From Rhodanobacter denitrificans (GTDB lineage: Bacteria; Pseudomonadota; Gammaproteobacteria; Xanthomonadales; Rhodanobacteraceae), in NCBI RefSeq assembly GCF_000230695.2, contig NC_020541.1, forward strand, positions 1,550,001 through 1,614,000: a stretch of 64,000 nucleotides of DNA. The letters are read 5' to 3'. Made by a program: the position numbers and the translations under genes. This document shows, one piece after another, positions 8,560-17,352 of the stretch. Position 1 is the stretch's first letter; each line of letters opens with the position of its first letter. The notes below the pieces were generated by a model. That model ran no database searches, had not been told where the DNA came from, and saw only the letters and a program-made list of their open reading frames with translations.

Positions 8560-9939
8560 ATGGCGCTTACCCCGGCCCGCACCATGCCCGGCGTGCTCGA
8601 GCTGCTGCCGCTCGACCAGATCGCGTTCCAGCGCATGCTCGACGTGATCCGCCGCAACTACGAGCGCTTCGGTTTCCTCCCGGTCGAGACGCCGGTGATC
8701 GAATACTCCGACGTGCTGCTGACCAAGAGCGGTGGCGAGACCGAGCGGCAGGTGTACTTCGTGCAGTCCACCGGCGCGCTGGGCAAGGCCGACGAGGGCA
8801 CACCCGAACTGGCGCTGCGCTTCGACCTCACCGTGCCGCTGGCGCGCTACGTGGCCGAGCATGAGCGCGACCTCAGCTTCCCGTTCCGCCGCTACCAGAT
8901 GCAGAAGGTGTACCGCGGCGAACGCGCGCAGCGCGGGCGCTTCCGCGAGTTCTACCAGTGCGACATCGACGTGATCGGCAAGGACACGCTGTCGGTGCGC
9001 TACGACGCCGAGATCCCGGCGGTGATCTACAGCGTGTTCCGCGAGCTGGCGATCGGGCCGTTCACCATCCAGCTCAACAACCGCAAGCTGATGCGCGGCT
9101 ACTTCGAGAGCCTGGGCATCGTCGATGGCGAGCAGCAGATGCTGGTGCTGCGCGAGGTGGACAAGCTGGACAAGCGCGGCGCCGACTACGTGCGCGACAC
9201 GCTGACCGGCGAAGCGTTCGGCCTGAGCGCCGAGGTGGCGGCGAAGATCCTCGCCTTCGTGCAGGTGCGTTCCACCACGCTGCAGGATGCGCTGGACAAG
9301 CTCGATGCGCTCGGCGCCGGCCCGGAAGCGATGGAGCAGGGGCGCAGCGAACTGAAGGAAGTGCTGGGCCTGATCCACGCGTTCGGCGTGCCACAGACGC
9401 ACTACGCGCTGAACCTGTCAATCGCCCGCGGTCTCGACTACTACACCGGCACGGTCTACGAGACCACGCTGAACGACCACCCGCAGATCGGTTCGATCTG
9501 CTCCGGCGGGCGCTACGAGAACCTGGCCGGCCAGTACACCAAGTCGCACCTGCCCGGCGTCGGCATCTCGATCGGCCTGACCCGGTTGTACTGGCAGCTG
9601 CGCGACGCCGGCCTGATCGATACGGCGAAGAGCACCGTCGACGTGCTGGTGACCCAGATGGACGAGGCGCAGCTGCCGGCCTACCTGGCGCTGGCCGGCG
9701 AGTTGCGTGGTGCCGGCATCGCCACCGAGGTGGTGCTGGAAGGCGGCAAGCTGGGCAGGCAGTTCAAGTACGCCGACCGCGCCGGCATCCGCTTCGTGGC
9801 GGTGCTGGGCGAGGACGAACTGGCCCGCGGCGTGGTGACGGTGAAGGACCTGCGCCGCGAGGACCAGTTCGAGGTGGCGCGCGGCGAACTGGTCAAGACG
9901 CTGCGGGTGGAGCTGGAGCAGGCCGCGGCGATGGGCTGA
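8560..9939 (+). CDS. hisS: Histidyl-tRNA synthetase
   Basis: This 459-residue class II synthetase charges tRNA-His. Motif 2 is present as [20 protein letters not shown], preceded by [16 protein letters not shown]. The HisRS-specific histidine-binding signature appears as [14 protein letters not shown], followed by [13 protein letters not shown] and the motif 3 region [12 protein letters not shown]. The C-terminal 100 residues are the anticodon-binding domain ([20 protein letters not shown]). The signature excludes the HisZ regulatory paralogue. An ATG at 8560 follows a 166-bp region shared with the divergent tRNA-Pro. The ammonia-lyase gene begins 55 bp downstream. Confidence 0.95.
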   Translation: MALTPARTMPGVLELLPLDQIAFQRMLDVIRRNYERFGFLPVETPVIEYSDVLLTKSGGETERQVYFVQSTGALGKADEGTPELALRFDLTVPLARYVAEHERDLSFPFRRYQMQKVYRGERAQRGRFREFYQCDIDVIGKDTLSVRYDAEIPAVIYSVFRELAIGPFTIQLNNRKLMRGYFESLGIVDGEQQMLVLREVDKLDKRGADYVRDTLTGEAFGLSAEVAAKILAFVQVRSTTLQDALDKLDALGAGPEAMEQGRSELKEVLGLIHAFGVPQTHYALNLSIARGLDYYTGTVYETTLNDHPQIGSICSGGRYENLAGQYTKSHLPGVGISIGLTRLYWQLRDAGLIDTAKSTVDVLVTQMDEAQLPAYLALAGELRGAGIATEVVLEGGKLGRQFKYADRAGIRFVAVLGEDELARGVVTVKDLRREDQFEVARGELVKTLRVELEQAAAMG

Positions 9940-9994
9940 GTGCCACCTTCCCGGTGATCCATGACAGACGACGCAATCCATCCATGAGGCAGCA

Positions 9995-11896
9995 GTGAGC
10001 ACAACCGATACCATCGTCCTCGACGGCAACAGCCTCACCCGCGCCCAGCTGGTGGCGGTGGCGCGCCACGGCAACAAGGTTACGCTGGCCCCGGCCGGAC
10101 TCGCGCGGGTGCAGCGCGCCGCCGATTTTCTCGCCGACAAGGTCAGCTGCGGCGAACCGACCTACGGCGTCACCACCGGCTTCGGCAGCAACGCCGACAA
10201 GCTGCTCGGCGCGCATCGCGTGCGCGACGAGTTGCCGGGCGGGAATCCGCACGCGCCCGAGGGCACGCTGCTGGAGGAGCTGCAGCACAACCTGATCATC
10301 ACCCACGCCGTATGCGTGGGCAAACCGTTCGGCGAGGACGTGGTGCGGGCGATGCTGCTGATCCGCATCAACACGCTGATGCGCGGTCACTCCGGCATTC
10401 GCGTGAGCACGCTCGAAGCGCTCGCGGCGATGCTCAACGCCGGCGTGGTGCCGGTGGTGCCGGAGAAGGGCTCGGTCGGCGCCAGTGGCGACCTGGCACC
10501 GCTGTCGCACCTGGCGATCGTGCTGCTCGGCGGCGGCGAGGCGTTCTACCAGGGCGAGCGGATCAGCGGCGCCGAGGCGCTGAAGCGCGCCGGGCTCGCG
10601 CCGATCCGGCTGTCATTCAAGGAAGGCCTGGCGCTCAACAACGGCACCGCGCAGATGCTGGCGACCGCCGCGCTGGCGCTGGATGCGCTGGAGCATCTGC
10701 TGGATACCGCCGACCTCGCCGCGGCGATGACGCTGGATGCCTTCGCCGGTCGCAGCGGCGCCCTGCGCGCGGACGTCCACGCGCTGCGCCCGCACCCGGG
10801 CCAGGTGGAGACCGCGGCACACGTGCGCGAACTGCTGGGCGATTCCACCCTGCTCGACATCCCCTACCACCTGGTGCCACGCTTCAAGCCGTGGAGCGCC
10901 GAGGCGTGGAGCGAGCCGGACGACCAGGCGCTCAGCTTCGACATCGGCTGGGACTGGGTGCCGGCCAACCAGCGCCACGGCCGCGAGGCGTTCTACCGCC
11001 GCTTCCTGCCGTTCAAGGGCGGCAAGAAACACCAGCCGCAGGATGCCTACAGCCTGCGCTGCATGCCGCAGGTGCACGGCGCGGTGCGCGATGCGTGGGC
11101 GCAGGCGTGCCGGGTGATCGACATCGAGCTGAACGCGGTCACCGACAACCCGCTGATCTTCCCGGACAACGACGATGCGCCGTTCATCGAGGAGCAGGTG
11201 ATCTCGGCCGGCCACTTCCACGGCATGCCGCTGGCGTTGGCGATGAGCTACGTGAAGGCGGCGATCCCGGTGCTCGCCTCGATCTCCGAGCGGCGCCTCA
11301 ACAAGCTGGTCGACCCGGCCACCAACGACGGCCTGCCGGCCTTCCTCACCGGCAACGAGGACGGCACCGACTCCGGCTTCATGATCGTGCAGTACACCGC
11401 CGCGGCGCTGGTCAACGACCTCGCCACGCGCGCGCATCCGGCCAGCGTGTACTCCGTGCCGACCAGCGCGAACGCCGAGGATCACGTCTCGATGGGCGCG
11501 AACGAGGCGCGCCACGTGCTGGAGATGATGGAGGATCTCGCTCACGTGCTGGCGCTGGAGCTGTACACCGCCGCGCAGGCGCTGGACTACCGCCAGGAAA
11601 TGCTGAACGCGGCGCGCCGGCTGGCCAGCCGTGGCGGCTGGCCGGCGCTGGCGGCGAAGATCGCCAACGCGCCACGCGAGGACCAGCCGCACTACGCCCA
11701 GTTCGTCGCCGAAGTGCAGCAGCTCGCCGCGGCGCTGGCCCATGCCGGCGATTTCCATGCCGGCGCCGCCGTGCGTACCGCCCACGCGACCCTGCGCCAG
11801 CACATCGGCTTCATGCATCGCGACCGCGCGATGGACGGCGACGTGCGCACGGTCTGCGCGCTGGTGCAGCAGGGCGCACTTCGCCCGGCGGCGTGA
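9995..11896 (+). CDS. Aromatic amino acid ammonia-lyase (HutH-like, enlarged)
   Basis: The 633-residue protein belongs to the MIO-dependent histidine/phenylalanine ammonia-lyase family: Ala163-Ser164-Gly165 in GSVGASGDLAPLSHL would cyclise to the MIO cofactor, and Tyr57 (YGVTTGFG) is the conserved catalytic tyrosine. Standard HutH proteins are about 510 residues. The extra length comes from about 20 residues after TGFG, about 60 residues (roughly 286-347) just before QDAYSLRC, and an expanded C-terminus. At the position of the conserved active-site Glu in ALASEN of HutH, this protein appears to have ALVND. No hutU, hutI or hutG is nearby. Ammonia release from an aromatic amino acid is likely, but the substrate is open. 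The GTG start has GAGG 5 bases upstream. Confidence 0.8.
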   Translation: MSTTDTIVLDGNSLTRAQLVAVARHGNKVTLAPAGLARVQRAADFLADKVSCGEPTYGVTTGFGSNADKLLGAHRVRDELPGGNPHAPEGTLLEELQHNLIITHAVCVGKPFGEDVVRAMLLIRINTLMRGHSGIRVSTLEALAAMLNAGVVPVVPEKGSVGASGDLAPLSHLAIVLLGGGEAFYQGERISGAEALKRAGLAPIRLSFKEGLALNNGTAQMLATAALALDALEHLLDTADLAAAMTLDAFAGRSGALRADVHALRPHPGQVETAAHVRELLGDSTLLDIPYHLVPRFKPWSAEAWSEPDDQALSFDIGWDWVPANQRHGREAFYRRFLPFKGGKKHQPQDAYSLRCMPQVHGAVRDAWAQACRVIDIELNAVTDNPLIFPDNDDAPFIEEQVISAGHFHGMPLALAMSYVKAAIPVLASISERRLNKLVDPATNDGLPAFLTGNEDGTDSGFMIVQYTAAALVNDLATRAHPASVYSVPTSANAEDHVSMGANEARHVLEMMEDLAHVLALELYTAAQALDYRQEMLNAARRLASRGGWPALAAKIANAPREDQPHYAQFVAEVQQLAAALAHAGDFHAGAAVRTAHATLRQHIGFMHRDRAMDGDVRTVCALVQQGALRPAA

Positions 11897-11925
11897 CTCA
11901 TCCTTTTTTGACGGAAGCCAAGACC

Positions 11926-12324
11926 ATGAGCCTGATCCAGACCCCGGTGTCCTACGGCGAGCTGATCGACAAGATCACCATCCTGGAAATCAAGTCGCGG
12001 CGGATCGCCGACGCGGCCAAGCTGGCCAACGTGCGCAACGAGCTGGACCTGCTCAACGCGACCTGGGCCCATGACGCGGCCTCGCGCACCGACATTTCCG
12101 GCGAGCGCGCGCATTTGCTGGCGGTCAACGAGCTGCTGTGGGACATCGAGGACCGCATCCGCCTGAAGGAGAAGGCGCAGGCGTTCGATGCCGAGTTCAT
12201 CGAGCTGGCGCGTTCGGTGTATTTTCGCAACGACGAGCGCGCCGCGTTCAAGCGCGAGATCAATCTCAAGCTCGGTTCGCAGCTGGTCGAGGAAAAGTCG
12301 TACCAGGATTACCGCGCGGTGTAA
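11926..12324 (+). CDS. DUF6165 family protein
   Basis: A 132-residue cytosolic protein, largely helical and charged, starting MSLIQTPVSYGELIDKITIL and containing NELWDIEDRIR-like helices (ELLWDIEDRIRLKEKA). It resembles the DUF6165 family, for which no function is known to me. Members often lie beside LPS sugar-transfer genes, as here: the convergent glycosyltransferase ends 33 bp away. The ATG at 11926 has GGAAG about 9 bases upstream and lies 29 bp after the ammonia-lyase stop. Confidence 0.75.
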   Translation: MSLIQTPVSYGELIDKITILEIKSRRIADAAKLANVRNELDLLNATWAHDAASRTDISGERAHLLAVNELLWDIEDRIRLKEKAQAFDAEFIELARSVYFRNDERAAFKREINLKLGSQLVEEKSYQDYRAV

Positions 12325-12334
12325 TGAGGTGCGC

Positions 12335-12360
12335 GTAGGGGCCCACTGGTGGGCTCCTAC
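12335..12360. repeat. Small REP-like palindrome
   Basis: Arms GTAGGGGCCCA (12335-12345) and TGGGCTCCTAC (12350-12360) pair around CTGG with one mismatch. The TAG stop codon of the minus-strand glycosyltransferase (12357-12359) lies within the right arm. It probably also works as a bidirectional hairpin between the two convergent genes. Confidence 0.6.
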
Positions 12361-13400
12361 AACAGGTGCATGGCCTGCGCCGCGGCCTCGTAGCGTTCGA
12401 TCACCTCGTCCACGCCGATCAGATCCATCACGCCGGGCTTCTCGATCTTCGTGCCCCAGGGAATCTCGCTGGCCGGCCTGCCCAGGTACTTGCGCGCCGC
12501 TTCGTCGTACTTGTCCACGCACCAGCGGCGGTCGGAGTAGGGGCCGGAACGGTGCGGGTTGCTGGCCGCGTGCAGGCCGAGCACGCGGGTGCCCACGGCG
12601 TTGGCCATGTGCATCGGGCCGGAGTCGGGGGTCAGTAGCAGTTGGGCGCGGCCGAGCAGGGCCAGCAGTTTCTTCAGCGTGTCCTTGCCGGTGAGGTCGA
12701 GCGGCGGCGACTTGCATGTCGCCAGCACGGCGTCGGCCGCCGCGCGCTCGAAGGCGGAGGGGCCGCCGACCAGCGCCACGCGCCAGCCGCGGGAAGCGGC
12801 GTGGTCGATCACCGCGGCGTAACGCTCCGGCCGCCAGTTGCGCAGCGCATGGCTGGAGGTGGGACTGACCAGCAGGGTCGGCGCCTCGCCGGGCAGCTGT
12901 TCGGCGGCCCAGGCGTGCGCCTCGTCGGGAACCGGGATGTCCCAGCGTACCTGGGTCTGCTGCAGTCCCAGCGGTTCGCAGAAGCTGCCGATCGCGTCGA
13001 GCACATGTTCGCCGGTTCGCGCCGGGATGCGCTCGTTGACCACCAGGCCGTGCAGGTCCTTCGCACGGGCGCGATCGTAGCCGATGCGCCGCTCGGCCTT
13101 GATGCCCAGGCTGAGCAGGTTCGAGCGCATGGCGACCTGCATCTGCAGCAGCGCGTCGAAACGCCGGCCGCGCAGCGCCGCATGCACCGCGCGCATGCCG
13201 GCCCAACCGGCGGCCTTGTCGAAGGTGACGAACTCCACGCCGGGCAGGTCGCCGACCAGCTTGCGTTCCAGCTTGCCGACGATCCAGGTCAGCGTGGTTT
13301 GCGGCCACGACTGCTGCAGGGTGCGCACCAGCGGCACCACGTGGGTGACGTCGCCGATGGCGGAGGTGCGCAACAGGCAGATCGAGGAAGGGCTGGTCAT
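12357..13400 (-). CDS. Glycosyltransferase family 9 (heptosyltransferase-like)
   Basis: This 347-residue protein has the two-domain GT-B fold of the ADP-heptose:LPS heptosyltransferases. The N-terminus shows LLRTSAIGDVTHVVPLVRTL, and the C-terminal donor-binding region shows LLVSPTSSHALRNWRPERYA, LTGKDTLKKLLALLGRAQLL and LTPDSGPMHMANAVGTRVLGL, all typical of GT9. It would add a sugar to the inner LPS core at the cytosolic face of the inner membrane. It is divergent from kdkA, 34 bp apart, which fits a core-LPS role; the exact acceptor cannot be assigned. The stop codon is inside a REP-like palindrome. Confidence 0.88.
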   Translation of the reverse strand: MTSPSSICLLRTSAIGDVTHVVPLVRTLQQSWPQTTLTWIVGKLERKLVGDLPGVEFVTFDKAAGWAGMRAVHAALRGRRFDALLQMQVAMRSNLLSLGIKAERRIGYDRARAKDLHGLVVNERIPARTGEHVLDAIGSFCEPLGLQQTQVRWDIPVPDEAHAWAAEQLPGEAPTLLVSPTSSHALRNWRPERYAAVIDHAASRGWRVALVGGPSAFERAAADAVLATCKSPPLDLTGKDTLKKLLALLGRAQLLLTPDSGPMHMANAVGTRVLGLHAASNPHRSGPYSDRRWCVDKYDEAARKYLGRPASEIPWGTKIEKPGVMDLIGVDEVIERYEAAAQAMHLL

Positions 13401-13434
13401 GAGGCTGGGTTAGAATCCGGGACAGTCACCGGGC

Positions 13435-14166
13435 ATGATGATGCAGGAACGAACCCACACCGATGCCGAAGGCGCGATTCTGTTCGACGCCGAGGTATCG
13501 CCACAAGTCGGGCACGACTGGTTCGCGCCGGACTACTGGCGCCAGCGCGGTGCGCTGCGCACGCAGGCCGGTGGCCGCGGCGGCGTGGCGATCGTTGCCG
13601 CACCGGTGGGTGAATGCGTGCTGCGGCATTATCGTCGCGGAGGCCGGGTCGCCGCGCTGATGGGCGACCGGTATTTTTGGACCGGCGCCGACCGCACGCG
13701 TCCGTTCGTGGAGTTCCGTGTACTTGCCGAGATCGCCCGGCTGGAATTGCCCGGCCCGCCGGTAGTGGCCGCGCGGTACCGCCGGCATGGCCTGTTCTAT
13801 AGCGCCGACCTGATCACCCGCCGCATCGCCGGCGCGCAGACCCTGGCCGAATGCCTCGCCGCCGGTCGGCTGGATGGCGAGCTGGCGGAGGAGGTCGGTG
13901 CGCTGGTGGCGCGTTTCCATCGCGCCGGCGTCTGGCATGCCGACCTGAACGCGCACAATGTGCTGGTGGCGCCCAGCGCGCTGTACCTGATCGACTTCGA
14001 CCGCGGACGCATGCGCATCCCGGCCGCGGGCTGGCAGCGGGCGAACCTGCGACGCCTGCGCCGGTCGCTGCTCAAGCTGGGCGCGGCTGCCGACGGCGAA
14101 ACGGCATTCGAGAAGAACATCTGGCAACCGCTGCTGTACCGCTACGAGCGTACGCTGACTCCATGA
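13435..14166 (+). CDS. kdkA: 3-deoxy-D-manno-octulosonic acid (Kdo) kinase
   Basis: The 243-residue protein belongs to the KdkA/InaA kinase family, which phosphorylates Kdo of lipid A-Kdo with ATP. The protein-kinase-like catalytic loop reads WHADLNAHNVLV and the metal-binding motif reads LIDFDRGRMR; an N-terminal lobe contains VLRHYRRGG with the candidate ATP-binding lysine/arginine region. It is cytosolic, acting on the inner face of the inner membrane. The start has three ATG or ATG-like codons in a row (MMMQER), so the exact first residue is uncertain by two. Its stop overlaps the start of the next gene by 4 bases (ATGA). Confidence 0.88.
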   Translation: MMMQERTHTDAEGAILFDAEVSPQVGHDWFAPDYWRQRGALRTQAGGRGGVAIVAAPVGECVLRHYRRGGRVAALMGDRYFWTGADRTRPFVEFRVLAEIARLELPGPPVVAARYRRHGLFYSADLITRRIAGAQTLAECLAAGRLDGELAEEVGALVARFHRAGVWHADLNAHNVLVAPSALYLIDFDRGRMRIPAAGWQRANLRRLRRSLLKLGAAADGETAFEKNIWQPLLYRYERTLTP

Positions 14167-14921
14167 ACTGGCATCTGCATTTTCTCGGCGTGGGCGCCGC
14201 GCACGCGGTGGCACTGGGCTCGTCGGCGGTGGTGCTGGAACGTGCCGGTGTGCCGATGCTGCTGGTCGACTGCGGCCCCGACACGCTCGACCGCTACATG
14301 GCGGCGTACGACGCGTTGCCGCCGGCGGTGTTCATCACGCATACCCACATGGACCACGTGGCCGGACTGGAGCAGCTGTTCATCCGCCTGTGGTTCGACC
14401 CGCACCTGCGCGGCACCACCCGGGTGTTTGCCCACGCCGCGCTGGTGCCGTGGCTGCAGGCCCGCGTGGCCGACTACCCCGGTGCGCTGGCCGAGGGCGG
14501 TGCCAACTTCTGGGAGGCGTTCCGGCTGGTGCCGTGCACCCGCGGTTTCTGGCTGGATGGCCTGTGGTTCGACGTGTTCGCCACCCGCCACCACGTACCG
14601 GGCACCTCGTACGGCCTGGCGCTGGACGGCAGCTTCATCTTCACCGGCGACACCCGGCCGATTCCCGAGATGCTGGCCAGCCGTGCCGGCGGCGACGAGA
14701 TCATCGCCCACGACTGTGGCCTGGTCGGCAATCCGTCGCACACCGGCATCGACGACGTCGAACGCGAATATCCCGAAGCGTTGCGCGCCCGGCTGCTGCT
14801 GTACCACTACGGCAGCGAGGCCGACGGCACCGCGCTGGCCTCGCTCGGCTATCGCATTGCCAGCCCCGGCGAACGCATTGCCCTGTCCGCCCCGATGGAA
14901 CCCAGGGGCGACGCTGGCTGA
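14163..14921 (+). CDS. MBL-fold metallohydrolase
   Basis: This 252-residue protein has the metallo-beta-lactamase fold: the HxHxDH zinc motif is ITHTHMDHVAGLEQ, later ligands are in FATRHHVPG, FIFTGDTRPI, IIAHDCG and the final LLYHYG. The layout resembles ribonuclease Z-like hydrolases, but a phosphodiesterase, lactonase or esterase role is equally possible. No signal peptide is seen. The ATG at 14163 overlaps the kdkA stop as ATGA, which argues for translational coupling to Kdo kinase. Confidence 0.82.
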   Translation: MNWHLHFLGVGAAHAVALGSSAVVLERAGVPMLLVDCGPDTLDRYMAAYDALPPAVFITHTHMDHVAGLEQLFIRLWFDPHLRGTTRVFAHAALVPWLQARVADYPGALAEGGANFWEAFRLVPCTRGFWLDGLWFDVFATRHHVPGTSYGLALDGSFIFTGDTRPIPEMLASRAGGDEIIAHDCGLVGNPSHTGIDDVEREYPEALRARLLLYHYGSEADGTALASLGYRIASPGERIALSAPMEPRGDAG

Positions 14922-14937
14922 ATCGGCGCGGGCTTGC

Positions 14938-14967
14938 TTGCCTGTATGGCCCTGCTGCCGGTATTCT
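14938..14967 (+). promoter_or_regulatory. Candidate promoter of tRNA-Ser
   Basis: TTGCCT (14938-14943) and TATTCT (14962-14967) are separated by 18 bases and lie 48 bases before the tRNA 5' end. Confidence 0.45.
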
Positions 14968-15015
14968 TGCGGACTCTTTGCAGGACTGGATTGCCGCAAG
15001 GAGGGTCAAGTCCGC

Positions 15016-15108
15016 GGAGAGGTGTCCGAGTGGTTGAAGGAGCACGCCTGGAAAGTGTGTATACGGCTTAACCCCGTATCGCGGGTTCGAATCCCGCCCT
15101 CTCCGCCA
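15016..15108 (+). tRNA. tRNA-Ser (GGA)
   Basis: A 93-nt class II tRNA: acceptor GGAGAGG/CCTCTCC, anticodon loop containing TGGAAA (anticodon GGA, reading TCC and TCT), a long variable arm ending at CCGTATC, T arm GCGGGTTCGAATCCCGC, discriminator G and an encoded CCA. The sequence is nearly the same as other gammaproteobacterial tRNA-Ser(GGA). Confidence 0.97.
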
Positions 15109-15147
15109 GTTTCGAGTGAGTCACGACTGCCGTCGTGCACGTCCATG

Positions 15148-15256
15148 GTGGCCCCGTCGGTCCCCCCGCGACGATAGTTCGCAAACTCCGCCAGGTCCGG
15201 AAGGAAGCAACGGTAGCGAATGATTCGGGTGCCGGGGTGTGGCTGGCGGGGCCGCC
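15148..15256 (+). ncRNA. ffs: Signal recognition particle 4.5S RNA
   Basis: The conserved SRP domain IV is present as CCAGGTCCGGAAGGAAGCA (the GGAA tetraloop hairpin), followed by GGGTGCCGGGGTGTGGCTGG. The 5' bases GGCCCCG at 15150-15156 pair with CGGGGCC at 15247-15253, closing the long hairpin. The RNA pairs with Ffh to target nascent membrane proteins. Ends are approximate. It lies between tRNA-Ser and dnaX, a common order in Xanthomonadales. Confidence 0.93.
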
Positions 15257-15277
15257 GCCATTTCGGAGCGTGCTTTA

Positions 15278-15306
15278 CTGACTTGCCTGCCGCGACTTGG
15301 CACAAT
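15278..15306 (+). promoter_or_regulatory. Weak candidate promoter of dnaX
   Basis: CTGACT (15278-15283) and CACAAT (15301-15306) are 17 bases apart, 27 bases before the dnaX ATG. Both boxes are imperfect. Confidence 0.3.
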
Positions 15307-15332
15307 CGACCTTCGCCCCAAGGTAGTCAGTC

Positions 15333-17018
15333 ATGTCCTATCAGGTACTCGCCCGCAAGTGGCGCCCGCGCAAGTTCGCCGAACTGGTCGGGCAGGAACA
15401 CGTGGTGCGCGCGCTGACCAATGCGCTGGACACCGGGCGCATGCACCACGCCTACCTGTTCACCGGCACCCGCGGCGTCGGCAAGACCACCATCGCGCGC
15501 ATCTTTGCCAAATCGCTGAACTGCGAGCGCGGCCAGTCGGCCGATCCCTGCGGCGAGTGCTCGGTGTGCACGGCGGTGGACGAGGGGCGTTTCGTCGACC
15601 TGCTGGAGATCGACGCGGCCAGCAACACCGGCGTGGACGACGTGCGCGAGGTGATCGAGAACGCGCAGTACGCGCCGTCGCGCGGCCGCTTCAAGGTGTA
15701 CCTGGTCGACGAGGTGCACATGCTGTCGAAGAACGCGTTCAACGCGCTCTTGAAGACGCTGGAGGAGCCGCCGCCGCACGTGAAGTTCCTGCTCGCCACC
15801 ACCGACCCGCAGAAGTTGCCGGTGACGGTGCTGTCGCGCTGTCTGAAGTTCAACCTGAAGCGGCTGCTGCCGGAACAGATTTCCGGCCAGATGCGGCACA
15901 TCCTCGCTGCGGAAAACATCGCCTACGAAGACAGTGCGATCGGCGAGCTGGCCCGCGCCGCGGACGGTTCGCTGCGCGACGGCCTGTCGCTGCTGGACCA
16001 GGCGATTGCCTACGGCGGCGGCGCGCTGCATGCCGATGACGTGCGCAACATGCTGGGCAGCGTGGCGCGCGGTCAGGTGCTCGGCGTGCTCGACGCGCTG
16101 GCTGCCGGCGACGGTGAGCGGCTGCTGGTCGAATGCACGCAGATCGCCTCGTACTCGCCCGACTTCGGCGGCGTGCTGGACGACATCGCCAGCGTGCTGC
16201 ACCGGCTGCAGCTGATCCAGCTGATTCCCGGCTACCGGCCGGACGAGGACGGTGCCGACGACGATGCACTGACCGCGCTGGCCGGGCGGATCACGCCGGA
16301 AGACGTGCAGCTGTACTACCAGATCGCCACCGCGGGTCGCCGCGATCTGGCGCTGGCGCCGGATGCGCGCACCGGTTTCGAGATGGCGCTGTTGCGCATG
16401 CTGGCGTTCCGTCCTGGCGACGGTGTGCCGGCCGTGCATGCCGAACGGCCCGCCACGGTTGGCCCGGCAGCGGCGGCACGTCCCGCGCCGGCGGCACCGA
16501 TGCGACCCGCCGCGACGCTGGAACCGCGGCATGATGCTTCACCGCCGCGAACGACACCCGCACCCACCGCGGCGCCGGTCGCCGCCGCCGCCCCGGTGGC
16601 CCGCGACGCCGACGGATTACCGGACTGGGAGGCCCTGATCGAGCGCGCCGGCCTGCGCGGGCCGTTCGGCCTGCTGGCGCAGAACGCGGTATTGCGCGAG
16701 CGCGACGGGCAGACCCTGGTGCTGGCGCTGCAGCCGGCGCACATGAGCCTGGCGGTGGAGCCGATGGTGAGCCAGATGGAGGAGCGCATCGGCCACGCGC
16801 TGGGCGAGCGCATCCGCCTGCGTTTCGTCAACAGCAGCCAGACTGCCGCCGCGCAGACCCCGGCGGCGCGTGCCGCACAGGCGCGCGATGCGGCGCAGGC
16901 CGCGGCCGAGCAGGCGATCGAGGGCGATCCGCTGGTGCAGTCGCTGAAGCGCGAGTTCGGCGCGCGTGTGGTGCCGCAGTCCATCAAACCTTTTGACAGC
17001 GAATCGGGAGCCGTGTGA
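15333..17018 (+). CDS. dnaX: DNA polymerase III subunit gamma/tau
   Basis: DnaX (561 residues) is the clamp-loader ATPase of the replicative polymerase. The AAA+ domain shows Walker A GTRGVGKTTIAR, a zinc module with cysteines in CERGQSADPCGECSVC, Walker B YLVDEVHMLSK and sensor 1 FLLATTDPQKLPVTVLSRC. Residues 370-440 are a Pro/Ala-rich linker, and the C-terminal 130 residues would be the tau-specific part. No A-rich heptamer of the kind that makes gamma by frameshifting in E. coli was seen, so a separate gamma product is not supported. The stop overlaps the ybaB start (TGATG). Confidence 0.96.
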   Translation: MSYQVLARKWRPRKFAELVGQEHVVRALTNALDTGRMHHAYLFTGTRGVGKTTIARIFAKSLNCERGQSADPCGECSVCTAVDEGRFVDLLEIDAASNTGVDDVREVIENAQYAPSRGRFKVYLVDEVHMLSKNAFNALLKTLEEPPPHVKFLLATTDPQKLPVTVLSRCLKFNLKRLLPEQISGQMRHILAAENIAYEDSAIGELARAADGSLRDGLSLLDQAIAYGGGALHADDVRNMLGSVARGQVLGVLDALAAGDGERLLVECTQIASYSPDFGGVLDDIASVLHRLQLIQLIPGYRPDEDGADDDALTALAGRITPEDVQLYYQIATAGRRDLALAPDARTGFEMALLRMLAFRPGDGVPAVHAERPATVGPAAAARPAPAAPMRPAATLEPRHDASPPRTTPAPTAAPVAAAAPVARDADGLPDWEALIERAGLRGPFGLLAQNAVLRERDGQTLVLALQPAHMSLAVEPMVSQMEERIGHALGERIRLRFVNSSQTAAAQTPAARAAQARDAAQAAAEQAIEGDPLVQSLKREFGARVVPQSIKPFDSESGAV

Positions 17019-17341
17019 TGAGAGGACAGATCGGCCAGCTGATGCAGCAGGCCCAGCGCATGCAGGAAGACATGAAGCGCGCGCAAGAGGAAATCGCGAA
17101 ACTCGAAGTCACCGGCAGCGCCGGCGGTGGCCTGGTCAGCGTGGTGATGACCGGTGCGCACGAGGTGCGTCGCGTGCAGATCGACCGGCAGACGTTTGCC
17201 GACGATCCCGAGATGGCCGAGGACCTGGTTGCCGCCGCGATCAACGACGCGGTGAACAAGGTGGCCGAAGTCAGCAAGAACAGGCTTGGCGGCGTCACCG
17301 CCGGGATGAACCTGCCGGCCGGCTTCAAGCTGCCGTTCTGA
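17018..17341 (+). CDS. ybaB: YbaB/EbfC nucleoid-associated protein
   Basis: The 107-residue protein is a standard YbaB/EbfC family member: an N-terminal coiled helix ([24 protein letters not shown]), a central beta region ([21 protein letters not shown]) and a C-terminal helix plus [12 protein letters not shown]. The family forms tweezer-shaped dimers that bind DNA. A GTG three bases upstream is possible, but the ATG at 17018 was chosen. It is coupled to dnaX by a 1-base overlap and followed by recR, the usual trio for replication and repair. Confidence 0.93.
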   Translation: MRGQIGQLMQQAQRMQEDMKRAQEEIAKLEVTGSAGGGLVSVVMTGAHEVRRVQIDRQTFADDPEMAEDLVAAAINDAVNKVAEVSKNRLGGVTAGMNLPAGFKLPF

Positions 17342-17352
17342 TGAATTCGAGT

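Noticed and set aside
8560..9939. Possible HisZ (ATP phosphoribosyltransferase regulator) instead of HisS
   Set aside because: The full histidine-binding signature [14 protein letters not shown], motif 2 and a C-terminal anticodon-binding domain are present, and no his biosynthesis gene is adjacent.
15333..17018. Programmed frameshift producing a short gamma form of DnaX
   Set aside because: No A-rich slippery heptamer with a downstream hairpin was found in the coding region.
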